Positions 10,903-22,865 of a stretch of 64,000 bases of DNA are shown here, one piece after another (position 1 is the stretch's first letter; the number at the start of each line of letters is the position of its first letter). The stretch spans positions 49,151,465 to 49,215,464 of the forward strand of contig NC_052354.1 in the NCBI RefSeq assembly GCF_009727055.1, read 5' to 3'. The translations under genes and the position numbers were made by a program. The DNA is from Benincasa hispida. Taxonomy: Eukaryota > Streptophyta > Magnoliopsida > Cucurbitales > Cucurbitaceae. The notes under the pieces are model-generated. The model ran no database searches. It was not told where the DNA came from and saw only the letters and a list, made by a program, of their open reading frames with translations.

Positions 10903-12751
10903 TGTGACATAAACTATACAATGATGCAAACAAGGTTCAAGACCATGCATGGATGATTGCGATGATATGCGATACTACTACTAGATATGCGTTATTAATG
11001 AATGCTCTTGTAGTATGTTGTGCGTTGTCACAAGTTCCCTTGCGTTGAAACCAAGTATAATTTCACTTCAATTTTCTCGATGTGATCTGAGGTCGAACAC
11101 AGGGACTGTTTTAGGTTAATTGCGTTATATTTGTGATATATGCGATCAGGGGTTTTTTCAATTTATAAAAAGTTATGTGTACAGGTATTTGAAAATGCGA
11201 TAAAGTAAAGGTAAGCGATAAAAATGTGATAATAAAGTAAATTGCGGTAAAAGTAAAGTGCGATAAAATAAACCTAAGCTATGAGGATACAGGATAGAGG
11301 TTTCACGATACAAGATACTAAGGGTGAGACTGACTGTGAAGATTATACAAAGATCGTGTTATGTGGTGGAAAGTCTTATATATAAAGCAGAAAGAGAAAA
11401 AGTAATTAGTACAAACATCGCAAGTTCTTTAATTGCGTTAAAGGCATAAGTACAGTTCCGCTTTCCCCTTTGCGTACACCTCTCGGTGATCAGCCGCGTT
11501 CCCACATCTCTGCAGTGAAATAGGGATGAACGTAGTGAACCCAAGATTGCTTCCATCTCTGGAAGTACTTCTCGCTTTAGTTAACGCATTCTTCTAACCT
11601 TTTCTCGATAGATCAGAATGGCATCTTCACTTCTGCTCTCACAGTGAAGATGTCGAATAGCATGCTTTAGCTAAACATCTTTATTTCTTTATCACAGATT
11701 AAGTTACTTGTTTAATTCATATTAATCACCAAGGGATTAAGAAAACATCATGGAGAAAATGGTTTACGGAGGAATAGAAATAGACAGAGAAGTGGAAATG
11801 AAAATGATCAAGACATTCAATAATATTATTTAGCGTCTGATACATGGTTGTGAATGAAGAGATTAAGAAGATGAAATACAATTGATGAATGAGAGTTAGA
11901 AACAAATACAAATAAGCGCCAACGTCTTGGCACAGATCTAGAATGGAGAATCGCTTGCGTTGATGGAGTGAATGGAAGGATGAGCTTCCCACTCAGGCTT
12001 GTTCAACCGGTAGAAGGGATCTAAGTATAGAGCTTCTCGGCGGGGATTTGGCAGAATTTTACTGAGACTCACCTCTCGGCCTTGTCTCTTCTCTTCCCGG
12101 ATTTCCTCTGATCGGCACTTAGATCAGCTCTCTCACAATAGTTTCATATCAATTATTCCCTTATCAAATATCTCTTTTCAGTGAATTCTTTGAAGGTATT
12201 TATAGGCTGAAGGCTTTAACTCTCTGACTTGTGTGGTCCCTACTTTATTGTTATGGAATTCTGAGAATGGTGGAATAAATATTCCTTCTGTTATGCAATC
12301 AGTCCGTCGAATATGCACAATGGTTAGTTGTACACGTGTCACAATCCTTCGCGTTTGCGTTACTTACTTGCATCTTTCGATCATGTGTCCACATGCGGTG
12401 TTGTTTTTATTACCGCATATGGTTGAAGTTCAGCTCTGGATCGACTGTCGCATTGCGCCGTTATTGCGTTAGTCGTCTCTTCAGTATTGATTTGACGGGT
12501 GCAATGCGACGGAGATGCGTTGTTTAGTTTCTCTCTAAGCCTTGATGGCAAGCGGTGACTTGGTTTCCAGCAAAACAGACTTGAAATATCCTTTTCTACT
12601 ATCTTAATGGTCTTAGTGGGTGTATTTGCGATAATTTATAATTATTGTATTTCTTAGCTAATTTTCATACAATTAACGCAACTTTCCTCTCTTTTGGCCG
12701 CAATATTTAAATAAGGCAGTATGAATAACTTGCATTCTACAAGTTATCACA
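10903..12751 (-). repeat. Athila-like LTR 1 (3' LTR of E)
   Basis: 1849 bp; on minus it runs from TGTGATAACTTG (12751) to GTTTATGTCACA (10903). It is alignable along its whole length with 22866-24718 and with the inverted copy 25462-27323, with scattered substitutions and small indels. On minus, a polypurine-like run (AAATTTGGGGG) abuts its start at 12752. No protein is encoded. Confidence 0.88.
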
Positions 12752-14481
12752 CCCCCAAATTTAGATATATGCTTGTCCTCAAGCATATCTTCGACTAAGG
12801 CAATAAAGCTCAATTCCTTTCTATATTTTTGCGTCGATTGGTTGCTCTGAATGCTCCACTTAGGCACATACTTGACAACGCAACTTCATCCTATCCTTGC
12901 TAATTTCTAACAAAATCCTACTTTATTCTTCTATACAACAAATTTATGCTCAAAAATGATTTTCTAGTTTTAAAAAGAATGTTTACCTCTTCTTTGTCAA
13001 AACAACTTGATATATCTATATGCGGTGGTCAAATTTTGCATCATTTATTAGAGATCGTTGATCATGGTTACACCCTTCGTTTTGGCTTGTTCCCACGGGT
13101 GTCATGCGAACATCCAACTATGGTTGTGTGCCAATCTTGACTTTAACTCATGCTATTCAAAAGAGTTGTTTCTTGCATTTATTTTTCTTTTCTTCCATTT
13201 TCTTTTTCATTTTCATACTGCGTTGTTCTTGGAAACCCACCTTCGTTTTGGCTTGCTCCCACGGGTGTCATGCGAACATCCAACTACGTGCCGGTTCCTT
13301 TCACAACTATCTCTTATCAGGTTGGGATTATTTTTTAGGTTTTCCCTTGCGCTGACATTGGAGTTTTGTATGAAAATTTATTGATTTTTTTTAATAGAAA
13401 ATGACTGCATATTCTTGATCTCATCTGCTCAGATCTTCTCACCCCTAAATTTAGAGATGCACAAGGTTCTCATTGCATTGTTTGGACAGAATAGATAAAC
13501 ACTTAGAAAAAAATTCAAAAAGAAGGTTTGAACAGAACTTTGAGAGATAAAAGGTAAAATACTGCTAAGCTACGAATTAACTAAGTGTTAGTCAGAATTT
13601 AAAAAGTATGGGAAATGTTTTTAAGTGAATGCATATTATACATCATGGCAGTGCAATGAATAATGCAAAAGTAAAGATCAAGAACATCGCAAATATTGAC
13701 AAAGGATGATAAAGAAAAAGGCACAGACAAAAAGAAGAGAATTGCTACTTAGTTGTATTGAATATTGACTAAGTATACAAGGAATTAAAAATTAATGCAA
13801 TACAAAAGTTGTTAGCCTATGCAAAGAATCAAAGAATTTCGTTAACTATTGAAAAATAATGAATTGAAATTATCTTTTGAATCTGATTCAGACGGGTGCA
13901 CGATTAAAATTTAACATCGCGCTTCCATTAACGCAAATACATTTTTGCTGAGGACAGGCAACAACGCATGCATCCCCGCAACACACCCCTTAAATAAACA
14001 CATTTCTAGAGGATTGGGCGCACGATATTGCTACCAGCGCAACACTACCTTGAAATAGTGCATTTTGCTAGGGACGGACAAAGGACACACACGTGCGCAA
14101 CACACCCCTCAATGCAAATGCAGTTGAATGTAATGGATGCAAGGTGTCTCTTGTTGTCCCACAATACACCCATCATTGCGTTACATACCACTTTTTTCTG
14201 TTCACTTCATCAATTACGCAAGACAAAAAGACTTTGCGATGTTCAACGTTTCATCCAATCATTCACAAAAGTTAAAAATAGCGCTACTAATGCATACAAA
14301 TTAAAGCAATTAAATATGACATGAAAATACTCAATTGAATTAAATTGAAGGTAAATACAGAAAGCATTAAAAGGTAATTCTAATAAGCAGTAAATAACAC
14401 AATTTAGAAAGCATTAAAGGAAAGTTGTAAAGAAAACAAGTAAACATAGATAGGGATGCTGATTGAAAGAAGTTATCAGAA
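12752..14481 (-). other. 3' internal non-coding region of E
   Basis: About 1.7 kb between the integrase tail and the 3' LTR with no supportable protein on either strand, so no env-like gene survives. It contains a 47-bp direct repeat (13074-13120 and 13240-13286, one mismatch in the first 20 bases) with a TCATGCGAACATCCAACTA core, and a polypurine tract next to the LTR. The plus-strand fragment F (24719-25461) matches 12752 to about 13450 in inverted orientation. Confidence 0.7.
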
Positions 14482-15185
14482 TTATCGCAATCTCATCCCC
14501 TGCAAGCGGTTAATCCTGCTTACCCAAGTCAAGGTGTCCATGTGTCGATCTATGTCACCTCCGTAGTAAGGCTTAATCCGTTGATCGTTGACCATTGACT
14601 TTGAACGCGTTGTTTCCACTAAGGTTGTTAGTTCCATGTCGTCGTGGGGAAAGATAATCTTGATTTTGAACGGCCCAGAACAGCGATGCTTCAATTTCCC
14701 TGGAAACAATCGCAAACGTGTGTTAAAGAGTAATACCTATTGACCTTCGACGAATTTCTGGTCATTTATGCGGTCGTCATGCCACTTCTTGGTTTTCTCC
14801 TTATAGATTTTGGCATTTTCATAGGCGTCCCTTCGCCATTCGACCAGCTGGCTCAGCTGCAGCTTTCGGACTTTCCTCGCACTCACTAAATCAAATTTCA
14901 GCTTCTTACATGCCCAATCGCCTTATGTTCCAACTCGAGCTGCATATGGCAAGTTTTTCCAAAGACCAGGGCATACGAGGACATGCCAATTCGAGCTGCA
15001 GATGGCAAATTTATAAGTATTTCTATATGCCCATAGTGCTTCATCAAGCTTGGGTGACCAATCCTTCCTGGAAGTATTGACTACCTTGTCCAAGATAGTT
15101 TTGATCTATCGGTTAGGAATCTCTACCTGCCCATTAGTCTGTGGGTGATAAGTTGTTGCAACTCTATGGGTGACGTTAAATTTAG
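14482..15185 (-). pseudogene. Gypsy integrase C-terminal part of E
   Basis: 14715-14482 encodes LFPGKLKHRCSGPFKIK, then VNDQRIKPYYGG, the C-terminal integrase region conserved in Athila/Tat Gypsy elements. Between 14716 and 15185 the rest of the integrase core can be followed in broken frames (for example the PANQ/KTYKEKTKKWHD-like stretch around 14760-14830 and the [19 protein letters not shown] segment at 15120-15175). Several stops separate it from the core domain upstream. Inactive. Confidence 0.75.
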
Positions 15186-16008
15186 TCAATAGGTTGGTGA
15201 TATGCGGTTGATAAAGTGAGAGCCCTCATCGCTGATTAAGGCTTGTGGTGTCCCATATCGAGTAAAAATATTCTTCTTAAGAAACTTTGCCATTGTGGCC
15301 GCATCATTCTTGGTACATGCGATGGCCTCAACCCATTTTGATACATAATCAATTGCGACCAGGATATAGTGATGACCTTCTGATGGTAGAAATGGGCCCA
15401 TGAAGTCAATTCCCCAAACATTGAATAACTCAACCTCTAAGATTGATGTCAACAACATTTCATTTCTTTTAGACATATTACAACATTTTATTTCTTTTAA
15501 ACATATTCCCCGTTCTCTGACATCTGTCGCATTGTAAAACGTGGGCATGGGCATCCTTAAACAACGTTGGCCAGAAATAACCATACTGTAGGATCTTTGC
15601 GGCAGTCCGCTACCCCCCAAAATGTCCTTGGTAAGGGGACTCATGACAGAACTCCAGAATGTGCTTGACTTCGTGCTTAGGAACGCATTGACGTAGAATG
15701 TGATCAGGTCCAAGTCGATACAGGAATGGGTCGTCACAGAAATAAAATTTGACGTCGTGTCTTAGCTTCTTCTTTTGTTGGTAAGTATAGTCATCTGGTA
15801 TTTGACCGCAAACAATGAAGTTCACAATGTCCGTATACCAGGGAACATTAATGTCTACTGACATCAGCAGCTCAGCGGGGAATCTTTCTTCAATATCTTT
15901 TTCTTTCCCTTGAACCTCGCAATTCTCCAATCTTGACAAATGATCAGCGACTAGGTTCTCGGTGCCCTTCCGATCTTTGATCTCGAGGTCAAACGGAGCA
16001 ACACCCAC
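15186..16008 (-). pseudogene. Gypsy integrase of E
   Basis: 16008-15610 ends RNase H (KGTENLVADHLSRLE), then has the H2C2 zinc-binding region: FYCDDPFLYRLGPDHILRQC and CHESPYQGHFGG. The core follows (15737-15186), with the first catalytic Asp in VWGIDFMGPF and the second in [10 protein letters not shown], separated by DYVSKWVEAIAC. Overlapping open frames around 15610-15737 show a frameshift. This arrangement (RNase H, then integrase, after RT) is the Ty3/Gypsy order, opposite to the Copia elements around it. Confidence 0.85.
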
Positions 16009-16549
16009 CGTATAAGCCTTGGTTTTGCATTCTACTTTGTTATCAGATATTTGATCGCAGAGTGATCCTTATAAACCACAACGTTTGTTTCGATTAAGTA
16101 CTGATAGAATTTCTCCAGTGCAAATACCACTGTGAGCATTTCCTTCTCCGTGGTTGTATATTCTCCTGTGCATCATTCAATTTTTTGCTCGCATAATAGA
16201 TAGGATGCAATACCTTGTCCTTGCGCTAACTTAATACTGCGCCCACAGCATAACCGCTAGCATCGCACATGAACGCAAACAATTGCGTCCAATTCGGCGC
16301 AATCAAAATGGGTGCGGTAATGAGCGATTCTTTCAATGTTTTGAATGCTTTGTGCACACATCATCAAAATTATATTCTTGGTCAGCTTCAAGGAGCGCAC
16401 TTAATGGCCTTGCGATCTGGGAGAAATTGCATAATTCTTCTATAAAACCCAGCGTGCCCCAGAAAGCTCCTAAGTGTTTTCACGTTCACTGGTGGGGGTA
16501 GCTTGGAAATTGCATCGATTTTTGCCTGATCAACTTCCAATCATGCCTT
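16009..16549 (-). pseudogene. Gypsy RNase H of E
   Basis: Read on minus from 16549: KIDAISKLPPPVNVKTLRSF (RT connection), then LITAPILIAPNW, CDASGYAVGAVLS with the catalytic Asp, and HPIYYASKKLNDAQ. After that a frameshift leads through a TTTEKE-like region and YLIETNVVVYKDH-type sequence. Stops occur near 16395, 16235 and 16030. Part of this stretch (from 16255) is repeated beyond the assembly gap. Confidence 0.75.
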
Positions 16550-17107
16550 CTAGATTTTATGACCCAGAACAATTCTTTCTTCCACCATAAAGTGGCATTT
16601 TTCCCAGTTTAGAACAATATTTTTTGCAATGCATCTCTTCAAGACCTTTTCTAGGTTAGATAAAGAGGAGTCGTAATTGTTGCCAAAAACTGAAAAATCA
16701 TCCATGAATACTTCGATTGACTCCTCCAAGTAATCCGAAAATATTGCCATCATGCATCGTTGGAAAGTGCCTGACGCATTGCAGAGTCCAAATGGCATGC
16801 GTCGGAATGCAAACGTACCAAATGGGCACATGAAGGTTGTCTTGTCTTGATCCTCCAGTGCAATTGCTATTTGGTTGTACCCTGAATAGCCGTCAAGAAA
16901 ACAGAAGAATTCATTTCCCACAAGTCTGTCTAACATCTGATCAATGAACAGGAGTGGAAAATGGTCCTTTTTAGTGGCCAAATTTAACTTGCGATAATCC
17001 ATACAAATTCTCCACCCCGTTGTAGTTCTTGTGGGAATTAATTCATTCTTGTCGTTGGTGACGACTGTTATCCCCCCTTTCGTTGGAACACACTGCATTG
17101 GGCTCAC
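16550..17107 (-). pseudogene. Gypsy reverse transcriptase of E
   Basis: 185 codons open. It includes GWRICMDYRKLNLATKKDHF, the FFCFLDGYSGYNQIAIALED motif with the first catalytic Asp, FAFRRMPFGLCNASGTFQRC, and the FMDDF box (Y/F-x-D-D) with both Asp residues, then KCHFMV and GHKI. This is an intact Athila/Tat-type RT palm. The upstream part (17459-17108) is broken by stops, so the polyprotein is not readable. A noisy second copy lies at 19174-19697, full of single-base indels, as expected of unpolished sequence rather than of a second element. Confidence 0.88.
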
Positions 17108-17459
17108 CTAGCAACTATCAGATATCGGTAGATGACTCCTACGTCCATCCATTTCAACATTTCCTTTTTCACGACCTCTCTCATAGCAGGGTTCAAGCGT
17201 CGTTGCCTTTCTATCGATCATGTCTTTCCTTCTTCCTATAAATCTTGTTCATGCAGTACGAGGGACTAATTCCTTGAATGTCTGCCAATGTCCATCTAAA
17301 AGCCTTTGCATCATTTCTCAGGATATGTATAAGTGTGTCTTCTTTCTCCTTACTCAGAGAGGCATAAATGATAACCGATAAAGTGTTGTTACCTTCTAAG
17401 TAAGCATACTTGAGGTGCACAGGCAACGACTTCATCTCTAGCACGAGCAGTTCTTCCAA
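17108..17459 (-). pseudogene. Protease-RT linker of E
   Basis: 17459-17211 reads LPVHLKYAYLEGNNTLSVII and HILRNDAKAFRWTLADIQGI, then SYCMNKIY, the conserved segment just upstream of Gypsy RT. Stops between 17211 and 17108 separate it from the RT frame, where the family normally continues without a break. Confidence 0.75.
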
Positions 17460-18070
17460 AGATGGCTTAGTGCGTTGTAAAATTGTTCCGATAACTTGAG
17501 TGGTTCAATATTTGATTCAACGTAAATTGCGGTGCAATCCTCCTCCAACATTGCGCTGAATCCAAAATCTTCTTCTTCCAGCTTCTCTAAGGGCTCGTGC
17601 CAAGATTCTTCCCACAGTTCCTCAATATATTGGCAGTTCTCCACATCACCTTGGTACTTCAACGCATTGAAAACGTTGAACTTCACTTCCTGATCGTCAA
17701 CTCTGATGGTGAGTTCTCCTTTTTGCACATCGATCAGCGCTCGCCCTGTTGCGAGAAATGGGCGACCTAAGATGATAGGTACTTCTCTGTCAGCTTCATA
17801 ATCCAATATGATAAAGTCCGTCGGGAAGATAAACTTGTCCACTTGCACGAGTACATCCTCTATCTTGCCCTCAGGATACGTTATTGATCTATCGGCCAAC
17901 TGTAGTGTGATCATAGTGGGTCTTGCGTTGCCGATATCTAGCTTCTTAAACATCGATAAGGGCATTAAATTTATGCATGCCCCTAAATTGCCCAACGCGT
18001 TCCCGAACTTCTTCCCAGGATTTTTCATTTTGGTGGGGATATTGTTTTGAAACAATGCACTACATTTCAT
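17438..18070 (-). pseudogene. Gypsy retropepsin-like protease of E
   Basis: 210 open codons. NLGACINLMPLSMFKKLDIG is the position of the D-L-G-A-S-I-N-L-M-P active site of Athila-type proteases, so the catalytic Asp is Asn, a single G-to-A change. The later strands are well kept: TLQLADRSITYPEGKIEDVL, VDKFIFPTDFIILD, then REVPIILGRPFLATGRALID and VQKGELTIRV. The noisy copy beyond the gap supports the same Asn (20600 region), so this is not a base-calling error of one copy. Without the Asp the enzyme could not process Gag-Pol. Confidence 0.85.
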
Positions 18071-18822
18071 ACGTTAGCGCACCCGTTCATTTTCCCCGAT
18101 TCTTTCTTTTTAATTAGCAAGGATATTCTCGAGAATTTTACTAGGCTCGACATCTGTGTCAAGGTTCGATTAAGGGAATATTGATAATGTAGCTGTCAGA
18201 AGAACGTCTAGAACCTTGGAATTGCTTGCTAGTCATCTTTCTCCTTCAGCCTGGATGGGAAAGGTGGAGGATCCCGCTTACCTCTTGTTTTAGTTGGTTG
18301 TTTGTTGATTGTCCTATTTTCTTGCTGTGTTTTCGTTAGCTTGAAGATTGCGTTGATCAGAATTCAAGTCTTTTAGGAGCTTCATCTTTTGCTAGGTACT
18401 ACTTACTTGAACTGATAATTTTTTCCACTAACTGGTTGATTGGTCATCGTCGGACAGTTTAGATCTATTGGCCTTGTTGTTTGATCTGGTACTGTAGCGC
18501 AAGGGTTGTTGTTTTAAACCATTCCTCATATGTACTTGCATGACAATGCTTCTTTACCCTCAAAGTGACCTTGATTGCTCTGAACTGCTGGTAGATACCA
18601 GGCGCTTATTTTTCAACTCAATTGAGAAGCTGTTCAATTTGCTCTTCCAAACCTTTAAGGGAGTCAGGCTTACGATTGTCTAATTGCCTCGCTCTTTTTG
18701 ATATAAATGCTTCAGTGAATTATCTGGAGATGAAAGTCTGCAAGAGGTATCATACAAGAAATGGTTGGTATAGGGTGGGTATACTTTTGAAGTTACCTGG
18801 GCTAGCAGTCCAGATTATGAGA
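18071..18822 (-). pseudogene. Gag C-terminal region of E, noisy copy before the gap
   Basis: Weakly coding on minus: the gag C terminus and gag-pol spacer of E. The same segment follows the gap at about 20690-21440. Agreement between the two falls off toward the N run, with single-base insertions and deletions in both. No stable frame can be read. It is best treated as one locus represented twice. Confidence 0.6.
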
Positions 18823-18847
18823 NNNNNNNNNNNNNNNNNNNNNNNNN
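18823..18847. other. Assembly gap (25 N)
   Basis: Exactly 25 ambiguous bases, the kind of fixed-length spacer used to join contigs. The sequence on the right repeats the sequence that begins 2.57 kb to the left, so the true gap size is probably negative (an unrecognised overlap). Confidence 0.98.
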
Positions 18848-21440
18848 AAACGCTAAGCATCGCACCATGAACGCAAACAATTGCGTCCAATTCGGCGCAA
18901 TCAAAATGGTGCGGTTAATGAGCGATTCTTTCAATGTTTTGAAATGCTTTGTGCACACATCATCAAAATTTATATTCTTTTGGTCCAGGCTTCAAAGGAG
19001 CGCACTTAATGGCCTTGCGATCCTGGGAGAAAATTGCATAATTCTTCTATAAAAATCCCAGCGTGCCCCAGAAAAGCTTCCTAAGTTGTTTTCACGTTCA
19101 CTGGTGGGGGTAGCTTGGAAATTGCATGCGATTTTTTGCCTTGATCAAACTTCCAATCATGCCTTCCTAGATTTTAGTGGACCCAGAACAAATTCTTTCT
19201 TCCACCATAAGTGGCATTTTTCCCAGTTTTAGAACAATATTTTTTGCAATGCATTCTCTTCAAGACCTTTTCTAGGTTAGATAAAGAGGAGTCGTAATTG
19301 TTGCCAAACGAAACTAGATCATCCATGATATCTTCGATTGACTCCTCCAAGTAATCCGAAAATATTGCCATCATGCATCGTTGGACAAGTGCTGACGCAT
19401 TGCCAGAGGTCCAATGGCATGCGTCGAATCAAACGTACCAATGGGGCACATGAAGTGTCTGTCTGAATCTCCAGTGCAATTGCTTATTTGGTTTGTACCC
19501 TGAATAGCCGCAGAAACAAGAAGATCATTTCCCACAAGTCTGTCTAACATCTGATCAATGAAAGGAAGTGGAAATGGTCCTTTTAGTGCAAATTTTAACT
19601 TGCGATAATCATACAAATTCTCACCCGTTGTTTCTTGTGGGGGAATTAATTCATTCTTGTCGTTGGTACGAACGTTATCTCCCTTTCGTTGGAACACACT
19701 GCAATTGGGCTACCTTAGCAACTATCAGATATCGGTAGATGAACTCCTACGTCCATCCATTTCCAACATTTCCTTTTTCACCGACCCTCTCTCATAGCAG
19801 GGTTCAAGGCCGTCGTTGCCTTTCTATCGATCATGTCTTTCCTTCTTCCTATTAAATCTTGTTCATGCAGTACGAGGACTAATTCCTTGAATGGTCTGCC
19901 AGTCCATCTAAAAGCCTTTGCATCATTTCTCAGGATATGTATTTGGTGTTTTTCTTTCTCCTTACTCAGAGAGGCATAATGATAACCGAATAGTGTTGTT
20001 ACCTTCTAAGTAAGCATATTGGGTGCACAGGCAACGACTTCATCTCTAGCACGAGCATTCTTCCAAAGATGCTTAGTGCGTTGTAAATGTTCCGATAACT
20101 TGAGTGGTTCAATATTTGAATTCAACGATAATTGCGGTGCCACATCTCCTCCACCATTGCGCCTGAATTCCAAAATCAATTCTTCTCCAGCTTCTCAGGG
20201 CTCGGCCAAGATTCTATCCACAGTTCCCTCAATTATTGGCAGATTCTCCACATCACCTTCGTCTTCAACGCATTGAAACGTTGAACTTCACTTCCTGATC
20301 GTCACTCTGAATGTTAGTTCTCCTTTTTGCACATCGTCATCATGCGCTCCCTCTGTTGCGAGAAATGGGACCGACCTAAATGATTTAGTATTCTCTGTCA
20401 GCTTCATAATCCAATATGATAAAGTCCCGTTGGGAGATAAACTTAGTCCACTTGCACGTAGTACATCCTTCTATCTTGCCACTCCTAGGATAACGTTATA
20501 TGATCTATCGGCCAAACTGTAGTGTGATCATAGTGGGTCTTGCGTTGCCGATATCGTAGCTTCTTAACATCTTATAAGGGCATTAAATTTATGGCATGCC
20601 CCTAAATTGCCCAAACGCGGTTCCCGAAACTTCTTCCCAGGATTTTTCATTTTTGGTGGGGATATTTTTTTGAAACATGCCACTACTTCATACGTTAGCG
20701 CACCGTTTCATTTTCCCCGATTCTTTTTTTTTAATTAGCAAGGATATTCTCGAGAAAATTTTACATTAGCTCGACATCTGTGTCAAGGTTCGATTAAGGG
20801 AATATTGATATGTAAGCTGTCAGAGGAACGTCTAGAACCTCTGGAATGCTTGCTAGTCCTCTTTCTCCTTCAGCTGGGATGGGAAAGGTGGTAGGATCCC
20901 GCCTTACTCTTGTTTTAGTGGTTGTTTGTTGATTGTCCTATTTTCTTGCTGTGTTTTCGTTAGCTTGAAATTGCGTGATCAGAATTCAAGCTTTAGAAGC
21001 TTCATCTTTTGCTAGTGTACTGTACTTACTTGAAACTGATAATTTTTTCCACTAACTGGTTGATTGGTCATCGTCGGACAGTTAGATCTATGGCCTTGTT
21101 GTTTGATCTGTACTGTAGCGCCAAGGGTGTTGTTTTAACCATTCCTCATATGTCACTTGCATGACATTGCTCTTTAACCTACGTGACCTTGATTGCTCTG
21201 AACTGCTGGTAGATACCAGGCGCTTATTTTTCAACTCAATTGAGCAAGCTGTTCAATTTGCTCTTCCAAACCTTTTAAGGGAGTCAGCTTACGATTGTCT
21301 AATTGCCTCGCTCTTTTGATATAAATGCTTCAGTGAATTATCTGGAGATGAAGTTCTGCAAGAGGTATCATACAAGATGGTTGGTTTATAGGGTGGTATA
21401 CTTTGAGAGTTACCTAGGCTACAGTCCAGATTAATGAAGA
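18848..21440. repeat. Duplicated block, copy B (right of gap)
   Basis: Second copy of 16255-18822, in the same orientation. Frames of RT (19174-19697), protease and gag are broken by frequent homopolymer and single-base indels, for example extra or missing bases every 20-60 nt, while the sequence is otherwise nearly identical. No gene should be called separately here. Confidence 0.88.
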
Positions 21441-22551
21441 CCGGAGGGTTGCCTCGATCCCCTTGATAACTATTCTGATAGAAATCATGGCTCATCTGGT
21501 TGTGATTCTCGTCCCAACTTAAAGTTGGGTGATCCCACAAACCAAAGTTGTAGATGTTGCCAAATGACTCGTTATAGACGGAATATACAGTCTGTTGATT
21601 CCACGGTCAGACTTCTGCTAGATGTCCCTCCCCACATTGGATGCAATTCATTGCGGCCACGTGCGTTAACATATTAACTGGCGCTGAACCTTGAGAGAGA
21701 TTTCTCTGTCGACTAGCCATCATTTGAAAGAGTGTGGTCATTTGATCTATCAGTGTACTCATTGTATCAGTTGACACATAAGCATTTTCTACTTTTTCTT
21801 GCTCTAGACCACTTTTCTCAAACCCGAAATCAATCCACTCATTAGAATGTCACGAGATGCGATCTAATATGCTCTTGGCTTCTGTATATGATTTGTTTAT
21901 TAATCCTCCTGTTGCGGAGGCATCAACAACTGCTTGCGTTGATTTATCTAAGCCATTGTAAAACGTCTCCATCAGAATGCTATCGGGAATTCCGATATGC
22001 GGACAACTCTTCACTAATTGTTTGAAACGCACCCAGGCGGTGCTCAAAGTTTCATAACCCTATTGCTCAAAATTCAACACATCCCTCTGTCTCCTTGCAT
22101 TGACGGCTGGAGCGAAGAATCTATTCATGAACCTATCAACCAACTGTTCCCATGCGTTAATCTCATCCGGCTCTAACGACCGAGACCACCTCTTTGCTTC
22201 GTTCCACAGTGTGTATGGGAAAAGATATAATCTAAATATTTCTTGAGTCACACTTGGCATGGAGAATGCGCTGCACATGTCTACAAAAATTGTTAAATGC
22301 GCATGTGGGTCTTCTCCTTGTAATCCTCCAAAATGACCCACATTCTGAATCATCTACAACATAATTGGTTTGGTTTCAAAGCTTACATTCTCCTCAATCG
22401 TTGGTCTTGAGATTCCTGGTGAGAAGTTGTAGAAATCCGGTGCCGCATAGTCTTTCGTTGGAATGTTACGGTCAGTGACAAGAAATATGGAATCTTGCGC
22501 TCGCCAATTTTCCCTTTGGTTTCCTGTGGATGCCTCGTTATTATTAGTCAT
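21289..22551 (-). pseudogene. Athila-like gag of E
   Basis: Starts at ATG 22551 (MTNNNEASTGNQRENWRAQD). A stop separates it from the next frame (22353), which holds the retrotransposon gag core: GGLQGEDPHAHLTIFVDMC, IFRLYLFPYTLWNEAKRW and WEQLVDRFMNRFFAP. A second stop precedes 22047-21850 (WVRFKQLVKSCPHIGIPD, then YNGLDKSTQAVVDASATGG). Near 21660-21610 a short C-x2-C-x3-H knuckle (NCIQCGEGHLAE) has lost its last Cys to a stop. This segment order is characteristic of Athila/Tat-clade Ty3/Gypsy gag. Broken by at least three stops. Confidence 0.85.
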
Positions 22552-22592
22552 TCTTCTTCACCAATTAATTCGGCCCTGATGTGCTTCCGCGC

Positions 22593-22727
22593 GAATAATA
22601 CACCTGATCTCTAGGTCCGCTTAGAATTTCAGGATGAGTCAAGAGACTGTCTCTTATACACATCTAGATGTGTATAAGAGACAGGAATAATACACCTGAT
22701 CTCTAGGTCCGCTTAGAATTTCAGGAT
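22593..22727. repeat. 43-bp direct duplication around an adapter
   Basis: 22593-22635 and 22685-22727 are identical 43-bp copies starting GAATAATACACC and ending TTCAGGAT. Between them lie 11 bases of other sequence and the adapter at 22647-22684. This is what a mis-assembled mate-pair read across a circularisation junction would leave. Confidence 0.9.
22647..22684. other. Nextera mate-pair junction adapter (contaminant)
   Basis: 38 bp made of CTGTCTCTTATACACATCT followed directly by AGATGTGTATAAGAGACAG, two 19-bp Tn5 mosaic ends in inverted orientation. This is the known Illumina Nextera mate-pair circularisation junction. It is library DNA left in the assembly, not a plant sequence. Confidence 0.97.
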
Positions 22728-22838
22728 TATTCCAACACTCATAAGCCGTCAGACTGCTCTTCGCGATAAACAGTCAGTACAAAGAGATTTGTCCTGCAAA
22801 ATACCACAAACATACTCAAACAATAAACCGTTAACCAA

Positions 22839-22856
22839 TCCCCGGCAACGGCGCCA
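22839..22856 (-). promoter_or_regulatory. Primer-binding site of E (tRNA-Asp type)
   Basis: On minus it reads TGGCGCCGTTGCCGGGGA, 9 bases after the 5' LTR ends at 22866. It matches the tRNA-Asp 3' end used by Athila/Tat elements. The gag ATG lies about 290 bases further on (less once the adapter artefact is removed). Confidence 0.85.
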
Positions 22857-22865
22857 TAAACTTGA

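Larger units (their letters stand above)
16255..18822. repeat. Duplicated block, copy A (left of gap)
   Basis: From CGCTAGCATCGCACATGAAC (16255) to the N run, this block matches 18848-21440 base for base in the same orientation apart from many one- or two-base indels. Copy A holds intact frames (RT, protease); copy B does not. The pattern fits two overlapping contig ends placed end to end, not a biological tandem duplication. Confidence 0.9.

Noticed and set aside
12752..14481. An env-like gene in element E, as in some Athila elements
   Set aside because: No frame of useful length or with a signal peptide or membrane segment; open frames here are short and fall on repeats.
18622..18870. Open frame crossing the N run
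   Set aside because: It exists only by reading through 25 unknown bases at a contig join.
22839..22856. tRNA-Asp gene
   Set aside because: Only the 18-nt 3' end is matched; no cloverleaf follows. It is a primer-binding site.
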